Source: Thiocapsa sp. (lineage in GTDB: Bacteria > Pseudomonadota > Gammaproteobacteria > Chromatiales > Chromatiaceae). From it: a DNA stretch of 55,445 bases. The translations under genes and the position numbers were made by a program. Each line of letters begins with the position of its first letter. Position 1 is the first letter of the stretch. Below, one piece after another: positions 29,370 to 37,225 of this stretch. The stretch lies in the NCBI RefSeq assembly GCF_011390875.1, contig NZ_JAABRP010000009.1, positions 1 to 55,445 of the forward strand, in the 5' to 3' direction. Below the pieces are notes generated by a model that was not told the origin of the DNA, ran no database searches, and worked only from the letters and a program-made list of their open reading frames with translations.

Positions 29370-29456
29370 TTAAACCGCGCCGACTCCAACGTTTATCAAG
29401 ACTGCCGGGCCCGATCCAATCCGAAAACACCGCATATTGTGCGAGGCGCGGTTTAA
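29370..29456. repeat. TIR element copy C (87 bp)
   Basis: Ends TTAAACCGCGCC and a GCGCGGTTTAA-type arm, with core matches to A and B (GACTCCAACG, TCAAGACTGCCGGGCCCGAT). Only 20 AT-rich bp separate it from copy G, so two elements stand side by side between convergent genes. The right arm contains the stop codon of the phosphodiesterase gene (29455-29453) as TAA-ACC-GCG. Confidence 0.85.
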
Positions 29457-30655
29457 GTGCGCAGCAGACATAAGGGTACCCGAAGCTCGGCGTTGCTGAG
29501 TCCGCCGTGGACACCGATCTGCCGGTGAGGCTCCTCGAAGGGCAGCCACTGTCGGACGACGTTGTTGCCCTTCGGGAGCAAACAGACATCCCCGACACGC
29601 TCCATGAATCGCGGGTGCCGTCTCCCCGCTCCGAAGAATCCCTCCTCGACGAGTTGCTCGCTCGCCACGAGCTCCACGCGGTCCGCGAGGACATCGTTGC
29701 AGTAGTCGCGAAAGGCCTCCGCATGGCCGGAGCGCAGATAGCAAAAGGCCGCACGCGGCTCGCCGCACAGCGGAAGCAAGAGGTGGGTTTCAAGCTCCGG
29801 ATGATCGGCGAGGTCGATCGCATCCGCGGGCTGAGTATCCAATTGACCGTGATCCGCGCTGACCAGCAGCAGGCTGTCCGTATCGGCGATCTCCTGCATG
29901 AAGGCGGCGATCTCCTGTTCGATCTCGTGCAGGTGTGCCTGTGCAGCCGGACTCTCCATTCCCTGCTCGTGACCGATGGCATCCAATCTCGGCCAATAGA
30001 GATAGAGATACTTCGGCTCCCGGCGACGTCGCCCCCACCCGCGTAGAACCCCGGCGGTGCGGGTGAACATGTCGCGCAATCCCTTGAAGGTCACCAGCTC
30101 GCCGCGCCCGAGATGTGCGCGATTGAAGTCCGACCGGGCGATGTGTACCGGCGAGACCAAGATGCTGCGAGTGGCGATCCGGTCGGCGATCGGGGTGGTC
30201 CCGAAGAGCTTGACCGGATCGATCCCGGCCTTCCGATAGGGCACGCCGCCGAAGCGCGGCGTGCCCGGGAGCACCGTCATCACGCATCCGAGCTCACCCA
30301 GATAGGTATGCCAGCCGGTCAGTCCGTGTGCCGACGGCGCTTCCCCGGTCAGAAATGTCGGGATCGCGGCGGCCGTCGTCGAGGGGAAGACCGAGGTGAG
30401 GGTCGTGCGCCGGGCTCGCCTCATGATCCCGTCGGGAGATCGCTTGTCGAGCCAATCGGCGCCGAGACCGTCGATGACCAGGAGGATCAGATTGGTGGCT
30501 TGCGCCAGCTCGTCCGTTGGCAGATCGCGCAGGCTCGGGGCGTCGGATCGTCCGCCGCGGGCCTGGATGATGCTGCTCATCAGATTGAGGATGCCGCCGC
30601 CCTCGTAGTCCGGCCGTGTCATCTCGAGCGCGTCCGGCGGCTGGGGATTGACCAT
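29453..30655 (-). CDS. Nucleotide pyrophosphatase/phosphodiesterase family protein
   Basis: 400 residues of the alkaline-phosphatase fold (type I phosphodiesterase/NPP). Metal and nucleophile motifs are visible: LILLVIDGLGADWLD near residue 56 supplies the first Asp, TSVFPSTTAAAIPTFLTG carries the threonine nucleophile region, WPRLDAIGHEQG gives Asp/His, and SADHGQ and GVHGGLS give the remaining metal ligands. No signal peptide is seen, so it is probably cytosolic. It hydrolyses phosphodiester or pyrophosphate bonds; the substrate is unknown. The first ATG has only a weak upstream GGGGCGG, and Met12 is an alternative start. Its stop lies in repeat copy C. Confidence 0.85.
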   Translation of the reverse strand: MVNPQPPDALEMTRPDYEGGGILNLMSSIIQARGGRSDAPSLRDLPTDELAQATNLILLVIDGLGADWLDKRSPDGIMRRARRTTLTSVFPSTTAAAIPTFLTGEAPSAHGLTGWHTYLGELGCVMTVLPGTPRFGGVPYRKAGIDPVKLFGTTPIADRIATRSILVSPVHIARSDFNRAHLGRGELVTFKGLRDMFTRTAGVLRGWGRRRREPKYLYLYWPRLDAIGHEQGMESPAAQAHLHEIEQEIAAFMQEIADTDSLLLVSADHGQLDTQPADAIDLADHPELETHLLLPLCGEPRAAFCYLRSGHAEAFRDYCNDVLADRVELVASEQLVEEGFFGAGRRHPRFMERVGDVCLLPKGNNVVRQWLPFEEPHRQIGVHGGLSNAELRVPLCLLRT

Positions 30656-30684
30656 GTTTCCGCCCCCGTTGGTTGTTGCTCAGG

Positions 30685-30942
30685 TCACGGCCGGGCCTGC
30701 CGTGCGATTTGTCGCGGCTCAGGCGTGTTGGCCGGCCGATTTACGGCGCACCAGGTGTCCATCTTCCCGGTCGCGGCCAAGAGCGCGCAGGCGATCAAGA
30801 TGGTCTGGCCCGGCAGCGGGATGCCGAATCCATCGGCCATGCAGGCGACAAACAGTGCCCAGAGTCCGTAACGATCGAGGATCGGCTGCAGGCTCGCGAT
30901 CCCGGAGGTCAAGGTTGTCGCGATTTCGGCTTCCAGACTCAT
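30685..30942 (-). pseudogene. Truncated DedA-family membrane protein
   Basis: The first ~60 residues match the N-terminus of DedA/SNARE-associated proteins (ILDRYGLWALFVACMADGFG, then IPLPGQTILIACALLAATGK). DedA proteins are about 200 residues with a buried catalytic-like domain and several helices. Here the match ends at ~61, and the frame runs into unrelated text and stops at 85. The remaining three quarters are missing, so I read it as a deletion remnant. DedA proteins act in lipid-carrier recycling, so its place next to uppP is sensible and suggests a former functional pair. Confidence 0.7.
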
Positions 30943-30970
30943 GGATGGTCACCACATGGATGGTCACCAC
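30941..30970. repeat. Perfect 15-bp tandem duplication
   Basis: ATGGATGGTCACCAC occurs twice back to back (30941-30955 and 30956-30970). It spans the uppP stop codon and the start of the DedA remnant, whose ATG lies in the first unit. It looks like a replication-slippage duplication; it shifts the spacing between the two reading frames. Confidence 0.85.
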
Positions 30971-31776
30971 ACCAGCACCAGAATCACAGCGCCCAGCAGC
31001 ACCCGGTAGATGACGAAGGGTAGCATGCTGATGCGCTCGATGAATTTCAGGAAGTAGTGAATGGTCAGGTAGGCGAAGAAGAACGAAAGGGCCGCTCCGA
31101 GCAACAGCGACATCCAGTCGACCGGCTCGCCGGCCTGCACCAGATCGAGCGTTTCCAGACCGCCCGCCATGATGATGGTCGGGATCGCGAGCAGGAACGA
31201 GAAGCGGGAAGCCGCTTTGCGGGTCAGCCCGAGCATGAGCGCCGCCGTGATGGTGATGCCCGAGCGCGAGGTCCCCGGAATGATCGCGACCGCCTGCATG
31301 ACGCCGACGAACAGGGCCGCCTTCCAGCCAACGCTGTATTCGTCGCGCGCGCGTTTTCCGCTGTAGTCCGCCCACCACAGCAGCAGCCCGAAGCCGATGC
31401 TGGTGGCCGCGACCACCACGGCGACCAGGGTCGGGTCGTCGCGCAGAACCTCGAGCACGGACTTCAACGGCAGGCCCAGCACGATCACCGGCAGAGTGGC
31501 TAGAATGATCATCCAGCCGAGACGGGCATCGGGCGCGTCGAATCGGCGTGTGCGCAACGACTGCAGCACGGCGATCGTCATGGTCACGATCTCGCGCCTG
31601 AAATAGAGCATTACCGCGGCGAGCGTGCCGAGATGCAACGCGACATCGAAGGCGAGACTCTGCAGCTCGTAGCCGAACAGCAGCGGTGTCAGGATCAGAT
31701 GTCCCGAGCTCGAGATCGGCAAGAACTCCGTAATGCCCTGGACGAACGCAAGTAAGACGATCTGAATGTTTTCCAA
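30964..31776 (-). CDS. uppP: Undecaprenyl-diphosphatase
   Basis: 270 residues, normal length for UppP/BacA. It dephosphorylates undecaprenyl pyrophosphate at the periplasmic face of the inner membrane to recycle the lipid carrier for peptidoglycan and polysaccharides. Both catalytic blocks are intact: QGITEFLPISSSGHLIL near the N-terminus and IIPGTSRSGITITAALMLG near 165-183. Several helices follow and it ends VILVLVW. The stop falls in a 15-bp tandem duplication. Overexpression of this family gives bacitracin resistance. Upstream is a 235-bp gap that contains repeat copy D. Confidence 0.96.
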   Translation of the reverse strand: MENIQIVLLAFVQGITEFLPISSSGHLILTPLLFGYELQSLAFDVALHLGTLAAVMLYFRREIVTMTIAVLQSLRTRRFDAPDARLGWMIILATLPVIVLGLPLKSVLEVLRDDPTLVAVVVAATSIGFGLLLWWADYSGKRARDEYSVGWKAALFVGVMQAVAIIPGTSRSGITITAALMLGLTRKAASRFSFLLAIPTIIMAGGLETLDLVQAGEPVDWMSLLLGAALSFFFAYLTIHYFLKFIERISMLPFVIYRVLLGAVILVLVW

Positions 31777-31928
31777 CGAACGGCGCTCCTCGGGATTGAA
31801 GCCCCGGATTATACGCGGCGTACCGGCCGTGTCCGCGCGATCGATGCTTCCGGTGCCCTATCGAGTGATCGACGACGGTCTGATGAGCAGGATGGCGACG
31901 CTCTTCATTCTCAAGCGCTTTTCATGCC

Positions 31929-32014
31929 TAAACCGCGCCGGCTCCGACACGTGTCGGAGCCGGCGCGGCCAAGCCAATCCAACACACTACGCATATCGCT
32001 CCGGGCGCGGTTTA
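31929..32014. repeat. TIR element copy D (86 bp)
   Basis: Ends TAAACCGCGCCGG and a GGGCGCGGTTTA arm, with an outer C/G pair as in copy B. The core has an extra strong hairpin (GGCTCCGACACGTGTCGGAGCC, a continuous 22-bp palindrome at 31940-31961, stem drawn as GGCTCCGACAC/GTGTCGGAGCC) and then CCAATCCAACACAC as in the other copies. The right arm carries the stop codon of the phosphopantetheinyl transferase gene (32014-32012) as TAA-ACC-GCG. Confidence 0.85.
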
Positions 32015-32743
32015 GAGCAGATCGAATGTCGACCAGTCCTTCACCGGCGGCAGGGTCTCGCGCGCGACCGCGGCGATATAGCCCGCCTCCGGGATGCAAT
32101 GCAGAACCGCCGGCGGCCGTGCGCCGGCGGGTCGCGGCCGGAAGAGTCCACGACCGTCGGCCTTGGCATCCGCCTCGAGTGCGGTCCAGGCACGGTAGAA
32201 GCGGGCGAGGCGCTCGTCCTGCGGAGCCGATTCGAGAGTTCGCACCACCTCGGGTGCGAACATGCGCTCAGCCACGGCCTCGATGCTGTGCCGCGGGCGG
32301 ATCCACTCGCAGTCGACACCCACATCGGTGCTTGGCCCGACCCCGGAGCAAACGGCCACCAAGGCCAGGTCACCGGTGGTCGTCAGGTTAAAGGAGAGCG
32401 ACACGGCTGCGCCGGCGAGCGCAGGCTTGCCCGCCGGTCCGTAGTCGAAGCGGAGCGACCCCGGCGGTGCGTCGAGATAGCGCGAGAGGATCTCGCGCAA
32501 TCCGGCATGTGCGCGCACATAGCGCTCGCGATAGGGCTGATGACGCATCCGCGCCGCGCGCGCGCGCTGACGCTCGCCGAGCAGACTCAGACCGTGCGCG
32601 AGATCGATCCCGTCTGCATCGGTGCGGATCCGCCACAGATGCAGTGCACCCGATCGGATGTCGCAGCGGCTCGTCCCGGCGGCCCAATCGATCGTCGGCG
32701 GGGCCGTCATCGGGCCTTGTTCATCCTGTCTTTGCGTCGACAT
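32012..32743 (-). CDS. 4'-phosphopantetheinyl transferase superfamily protein (Sfp type)
   Basis: 243 residues. Sfp-type enzymes move phosphopantetheine from CoA to carrier proteins. Visible features: LGERQRARAARMRHQPYRERYVRAHAG at the N-terminal side, FDYGPAGKPAL, the Mg-binding VGVDCEW, and FYRAWTALEADAKADGRGL in place of the usual WTRKEAYLKA. The motif normally reading FNLSHS is FNLTTTGDLAL here, so the conserved His is missing, and WTxKEA has lost its first Lys. The metal Asp and Glu remain. It may be an altered enzyme or one in decline. A strong GGAGGT ribosome site supports expression. No carrier-protein or polyketide genes are nearby. Confidence 0.8.
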   Translation of the reverse strand: MSTQRQDEQGPMTAPPTIDWAAGTSRCDIRSGALHLWRIRTDADGIDLAHGLSLLGERQRARAARMRHQPYRERYVRAHAGLREILSRYLDAPPGSLRFDYGPAGKPALAGAAVSLSFNLTTTGDLALVAVCSGVGPSTDVGVDCEWIRPRHSIEAVAERMFAPEVVRTLESAPQDERLARFYRAWTALEADAKADGRGLFRPRPAGARPPAVLHCIPEAGYIAAVARETLPPVKDWSTFDLL

Positions 32744-32746
32744 GCG

Positions 32747-32776
32747 TTGTGACCTCCGTCGTCATCTTCCTATAAT
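32747..32776 (+). promoter_or_regulatory. Sigma70 promoter toward the small Cys protein and tex
   Basis: TTGTGA (32747-32752), an 18-bp spacer and a perfect TATAAT (32771-32776), in the gap between the divergent transferase gene and the GTG-started gene. The leader to that start would be about 100 bases. This is the best promoter match in the right half of the window. Confidence 0.55.
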
Positions 32777-32882
32777 CGGCAAACACCCGGCAAACAGGGT
32801 GCGTCGATCTCGTTCGGAACGCCGGCGATCGAGACGAGGCGCGCGTGTCGGACCATCTCGCTCACCGCCGGAGGTCAGGGCT

Positions 32883-33098
32883 GTGCAGACGCTTGAGCAG
32901 TGTCGTGTGGATGCGCGCATCGAGGCGGTGTGCAGCAAGGGTTGCAGACAGGTCAGGCAAGATATTGCTGCCTTGGAGGCCGGGGCACAGCTTCCCGAGA
33001 CGCGGGGTTTGAGCGAGGAGGAGCGCAGCACCCTGCTGCGCGAGCTCAAACAGATCATGGCCGTCTACGGCGATGCCTGCCGCCTGCCGCCGACCTAA
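32883..33098 (+). CDS. 71-residue Cys-containing hypothetical protein
   Basis: Starts at a GTG (VQTLEQCRVDARIEAVCSKG) with a GGAGG ribosome site 9 bp before it. The frame is open further upstream but without protein character. Four cysteines: C7, C17 and C21 in VCSKGC, and C66 near the end (YGDACRLPP). A compact helical pattern with LPETRGLSEEERSTLLRELKQIM sits between them. I do not recognise a named family; the Cys spacing could bind a metal. It precedes tex by 78 bp and shares its promoter. A protein of similar style (CSGDCSGC) lies at 41549-41848. Confidence 0.6.
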   Translation: MQTLEQCRVDARIEAVCSKGCRQVRQDIAALEAGAQLPETRGLSEEERSTLLRELKQIMAVYGDACRLPPT

Positions 33099-33176
33099 GA
33101 GCCTGCGCCCCTCCCGTCTGGGGTGTATGCTTCCGCCGCCATTCATCCTGATCCGCTGCATCGGAACCCATCGCGC

Positions 33177-35558
33177 ATGACCGACATTACCCTGACCCTC
33201 AGCCAGGAGCTTGCCGCTCGACCCGAGCAGGTCGAGGCCGCCATCCGACTGCTCGACGAGGGCGCGACCGTGCCCTTCATCGCGCGCTATCGCAAAGAGG
33301 CCACCGGGGGGCTGGACGATATCCAGTTACGCTTGCTTGAAGAGCGCTTGGTCTATCTGCGCGATCTGAACGAGCGTCGCGCGACCGTGCTCAAGAGCAT
33401 CGAGGAGCAGGGCAAGCTGACACCGGAGCTCCAAGCCGAGATCGTCGGCGCCGAGACCAAGCAACGTCTCGAAGACCTTTATCTTCCCTTCAAGCCCAAG
33501 CGGCGCACCAAGGCCCAGATCGCGCGCGAGGCGGGGCTCGAACCCTTGGCCGATGCGTTGCTTGCGGATCCGAGTGTGTCGCCCGAGTCGCGCGCGGCGG
33601 CGTATGTGGATTCAACCAAGGGCGTGGAGGACATCGCGGCGGCCCTGGAGGGTGCGCGTCAGATCCTGATGGAGCGTTTCGCCGAGGATCCCGAGCTGAC
33701 CGGGCGCCTGCGCGATCACCTCTGGGAGAAGGGCATTCTGGTCTCCAAGGTGATGCCGGGCAAGGAAGAAGAGGGCAATAAGTTCTCGGATTATTTCGAC
33801 TATCGCGAGCCGCTTTCACGCATTCCGTCGCACCGCGCACTGGCACTGTTCCGTGGACGTAACCAAGGCGTCCTTCACCTGGAACTGTTGGCCGGGGAGG
33901 GCGATGATCCCGACGCCGTCTGTCGCGGTCTGATCGCCTCACGCTTCGGGGTTCGCCAGGCCGGGCGCCCCGGCGACGACTGGCTGATCGAGACGGTCCG
34001 CAAGACCTGGCGGATCAAGCTGCTGACGCGGCTCGATTTGGAGCTCAAGGGGCGGATAATGGAAGCGGCCGAGGAGGAGGCGATTCGCGTCTTCGGGCTC
34101 AACCTCAAGGCGCTTTTGTTGGCGGCCCCGGCGGGCCGGCTTGCGACACTCGGACTGGATCCCGGACTGCGCACCGGCGTGAAGGTCGCCGTCGTGGACG
34201 GCACCGGGCGTGTGGCCGCGACCGATACCATCTATCCCCATGTGCCGAAGAACCAGTGGGATGCATCGATCGCGCGCCTTGCCCTCTTGGCGAAGGAGCA
34301 CGACGTCAAGCTTGTCAGCATCGGCAACGGGACCGGCTCGCGCGAGACCGACCGGCTGGTGCGCGAGCTGATCCAGAAACATCCGGAGCTCGGTCTGCGC
34401 TCGCTCGTCGTGAGCGAGGCCGGCGCCTCAGTCTATTCTGCCTCCGAATTCGCCTCCAAGGAGCTGCCCGAGCTGGATGTTTCGCTGCGCGGTGCGGTCT
34501 CGATCGCGCGCCGACTGCAGGATCCGCTCGCCGAGCTGGTGAAGATCGAGCCCAAGGCGATCGGTGTCGGCCAGTACCAGCACGATGTCAATCAACCCCG
34601 GCTCGCGCGCGCCCTGGATACCGTGGTCGAGGACTGCGTGAACGCCGTCGGGGTGGATCTGAACACCGCCTCCGTGCCGCTCTTGACGCAAGTCTCCGGA
34701 CTGAACCGCACACTGGCCGAGAACATCGTGCAGTTCCGCGAGACCAACGGGGCCTTCTCCAACCGCAAGCGTCTGATGGCGGTCCCCCGGTTCGGCGAGA
34801 AGGCGTTCCAGCAGAGTGCGGGATTCCTGCGCGTGCGCGACGGCGACGAGCCTCTGGACGCCTCGGCGGTTCATCCGGAGGCCTATCCGCTGGTGCGCAA
34901 CATCCTTGCGGAGACCGGCAAACCCATCACCGCCCTGATCGGCGACAGCGCGACCCTGCGCCGCCTGGATCCCGCCCGCTTCACCGACGACCGATTCGGC
35001 CTGCCGACGGTGAAGGACATCCTCGCCGAGCTGGAGAAGCCCGGCCGCGACCCACGCCCCGAGTTCAAGACCGCTCAGCTGAAGGAAGGCGTGGAGACGC
35101 TCAAGGACCTCAAGCCCGACATGATCCTCGAGGGCACGGTCACCAACGTGACCAACTTCGGCGCCTTCGTGGATGTCGGGGTGCATCAGGACGGTCTGGT
35201 GCACATCTCCGCCCTGGCAGATCGCTTCGTGAAGGACCCGCATGCAGTGGTCAAGTCCGGTGACCTCGTGAAGGTGAAGGTGATGGAGGTCGATCTCATG
35301 CGCAAACGCATCGCGCTGAGCATGCGGTTGGGCGATGTCGCGCCAGACCGCGCGGCCGGCGGAGCGTCCGACGTTCGACCGCAGGGTCGAGAACCGCGCC
35401 CGAGGGCTCACACCCCGCCGGGTCGGCCCGGCCGCCCGTCCGAGGCACACCCGGCGTCCGAGGGGCGAAGTGCGGCGCGCGCCAAGGCGCCTGCGCCCGC
35501 GGCGGCCCCCGGCGGCGGCACCATGGCGGATGCCTTCGCCAAGGCCAAGCGCCGCTGA
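33177..35558 (+). CDS. tex: RNA-binding transcription accessory protein Tex
   Basis: 793 residues from the ATG at 33177 (family start [20 protein letters not shown]). Domain order: Tex N-terminal helical region (~5-190, with [16 protein letters not shown]), a YqgF/RNase H-like domain with [17 protein letters not shown] near 327-343, a helix-hairpin-helix region ([15 protein letters not shown] and [13 protein letters not shown]), and an S1 RNA-binding domain (~648-718). The last ~70 residues are a Pro/Ala/Arg-rich tail, longer than in E. coli YhgF. Tex is a conserved cytosolic nucleic-acid-binding protein affecting transcription and RNA handling; its exact activity is unsettled. Confidence 0.95.
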   Translation: MTDITLTLSQELAARPEQVEAAIRLLDEGATVPFIARYRKEATGGLDDIQLRLLEERLVYLRDLNERRATVLKSIEEQGKLTPELQAEIVGAETKQRLEDLYLPFKPKRRTKAQIAREAGLEPLADALLADPSVSPESRAAAYVDSTKGVEDIAAALEGARQILMERFAEDPELTGRLRDHLWEKGILVSKVMPGKEEEGNKFSDYFDYREPLSRIPSHRALALFRGRNQGVLHLELLAGEGDDPDAVCRGLIASRFGVRQAGRPGDDWLIETVRKTWRIKLLTRLDLELKGRIMEAAEEEAIRVFGLNLKALLLAAPAGRLATLGLDPGLRTGVKVAVVDGTGRVAATDTIYPHVPKNQWDASIARLALLAKEHDVKLVSIGNGTGSRETDRLVRELIQKHPELGLRSLVVSEAGASVYSASEFASKELPELDVSLRGAVSIARRLQDPLAELVKIEPKAIGVGQYQHDVNQPRLARALDTVVEDCVNAVGVDLNTASVPLLTQVSGLNRTLAENIVQFRETNGAFSNRKRLMAVPRFGEKAFQQSAGFLRVRDGDEPLDASAVHPEAYPLVRNILAETGKPITALIGDSATLRRLDPARFTDDRFGLPTVKDILAELEKPGRDPRPEFKTAQLKEGVETLKDLKPDMILEGTVTNVTNFGAFVDVGVHQDGLVHISALADRFVKDPHAVVKSGDLVKVKVMEVDLMRKRIALSMRLGDVAPDRAAGGASDVRPQGREPRPRAHTPPGRPGRPSEAHPASEGRSAARAKAPAPAAAPGGGTMADAFAKAKRR

Positions 35559-35589
35559 GTCAGAGCATCGCGGCAAGGCGACGGCCGCG

Positions 35590-35928
35590 ATGGGCCGCTC
35601 ATCCTCCACCGACGATTTGCTGCGCACGCGCGTCTACCGCGCAGCCTCCTCGATTCACGGCCAAGGCTGCTTCGCGAAGATCGCGTTTCGCAGCGGCGAC
35701 TTTATCGGGACCTACGAAGGCGCGGAGGTGGACCGCGACGGCACCTACGTGCTCTGGGCCTACGACGTCGAGGGCAATGTCCTCACCGCTCGCGAGGGCC
35801 GCAATCTTCTGCGCTGGTTGAACCACAGCGACGATCCGAACACCGAGTTCGACGGCTTCGATCTCTACGCCCGTCGCGCGATCGCGGTCGACGAAGAGAT
35901 CACCTTCGACTACAGCGGCGGAGGCTGA
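35590..35928 (+). CDS. Small SET-domain protein
   Basis: 112 residues, essentially a minimal SET fold: IHGQGCFAKIAFRSGDFIGTYEG, then LRWLNHSDDPNTEFDGFDLY with the NHS/xxPN motif that binds S-adenosylmethionine, and EEITFDYSGGG holding the catalytic Tyr region. It lacks pre- and post-SET cysteines. SET domains usually methylate protein lysines; in bacteria the substrates are mostly unknown. I chose the ATG at 35590, 31 bp after the tex stop; an in-frame start further up would overlap tex. Its tight position after tex suggests cotranscription, and a ribosomal or Tex substrate can be imagined but is not shown. Confidence 0.8.
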   Translation: MGRSSSTDDLLRTRVYRAASSIHGQGCFAKIAFRSGDFIGTYEGAEVDRDGTYVLWAYDVEGNVLTAREGRNLLRWLNHSDDPNTEFDGFDLYARRAIAVDEEITFDYSGGG

Positions 35929-35992
35929 CGAGTTGCTTTGGACACGGCGCGCCCCGACACTACCCACCCAAGCAGTTACCCCGTGAGTCACC

Positions 35993-37225
35993 GTGAAGCG
36001 CCTGACCAAGTTTTTGTTGCCCCTTCTGATCCTCGCCGTCGGTTTCGGAGTCTTTCAGTACCTTAAGCAGACTCGTCCGGAGCGTCCGCCGGCGGAGATC
36101 GTCGAGCGTGTCTGGCGGATCGAGGCCGAAACGGTCGAGCCGCGCCGGCTCTCGCCCGGCCTCGAGCTCTACGGGAGTGTTCAGACGCCGGATCTTTTGC
36201 GCGCGGCGGCCTCGGCGCAGGCGCGTGTTGCCAGGGTGCTGGTGCGCGAGGGCGATCGTGTCGATGCAGGACAACTCCTGGTCGAGCTTGATCCCCGTGA
36301 TTTCAGCTTTCGTCTCGCACAGGCGCGGGCCCAAATCGACGAGCTCGAGGCCCAGGTCGAGAGCGAGCAAACCGGGCACGAGACCGATCTCGCCGCGCTC
36401 GAACAGGAGCGCAAGCTGCTCGCGATCGCTCAAGACGGGGTCGAGCGCGCCTCGCAGCTGACCAAGCAAAGGGTCGGCTCCCAAACCGACCTCGATATCG
36501 CCGAGCAGGAGCTGGCCCGCCAAGCCCTGGCCGTGAGCAACCGCGAGATGAGCATCGCGGATTTCCCGGCGCGCCGACGCGCGCTCGAGGCAAGACTCGC
36601 GAGCGCACGGGCGGGTCTCGAGGAGATCGCGCTCGAGCTCGAGCGTGCTCCGGTGGTCGCGCCCTACGATGCCATCATCGCCAAGGTCTCCGTCACGGCG
36701 GGCGATCAGGTGCGCAAGGACGATGTCCTCTTGACCCTCTATGCGATCGACAGCCTCGAGGTGCGCGCGCGTATCCCGGCGCCCTTTCAAGCTGAGCTGA
36801 CCGCATCGCTGCAGGCCGAGGGCCGCCTGCCGGCGACGGCCACCGTCGGGGACCGCACCCTCGATCTTTCGCTCGAACGACTCGCCGGGGAGGCAAGCGC
36901 TAGCGGCATCGATGGTCTCTTCGATGTCGCGGATGAGGCGGGCCTTCTGCGTGCCGGACAGATGATTTCGTTGCGCCTGGACCGTCCGCCGCAGGAGGGC
37001 GTGGTGCCGGCGCCCTTCGGTGCGGTCTACGGCGGTGATCGCATCTACAAGCTCGTCGACGGCCGGATGAAGGGCGTGCCCGTGCGAAGTCTGGGAAGCT
37101 GGTTTACCGAGACGGGCGAGGAACGTCTTCTGGTTCAGGCAGCCGATCTCGCCGCCGGGGACCGCCTGATCGTGACCCACATGCCCAATGCCGTGGACGG
37201 GCTGAGGGTGGAGACGGTGCAGTGA
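35993..37225 (+). CDS. RND periplasmic adaptor (membrane fusion protein), second system
   Basis: 410 residues from a GTG at 35993. N-terminal membrane anchor (FLLPLLILAVGFGVFQYL), then a lipoyl half-motif (AQARVARVLVREGDRVDAGQLLVELDP), a long coiled hairpin (~108-210, rich in Glu/Gln/Arg/Leu), the second lipoyl half (VVAPYDAIIAKVSVTAGDQVRKDD) and a beta-barrel region. It differs from the adaptor at 13-14 kb by its longer helical hairpin and divergent C-terminus. The stop overlaps the pump gene by 4 bp (GTGA). No outer-membrane channel gene follows. Substrate unknown. Confidence 0.92.
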   Translation: MKRLTKFLLPLLILAVGFGVFQYLKQTRPERPPAEIVERVWRIEAETVEPRRLSPGLELYGSVQTPDLLRAAASAQARVARVLVREGDRVDAGQLLVELDPRDFSFRLAQARAQIDELEAQVESEQTGHETDLAALEQERKLLAIAQDGVERASQLTKQRVGSQTDLDIAEQELARQALAVSNREMSIADFPARRRALEARLASARAGLEEIALELERAPVVAPYDAIIAKVSVTAGDQVRKDDVLLTLYAIDSLEVRARIPAPFQAELTASLQAEGRLPATATVGDRTLDLSLERLAGEASASGIDGLFDVADEAGLLRAGQMISLRLDRPPQEGVVPAPFGAVYGGDRIYKLVDGRMKGVPVRSLGSWFTETGEERLLVQAADLAAGDRLIVTHMPNAVDGLRVETVQ

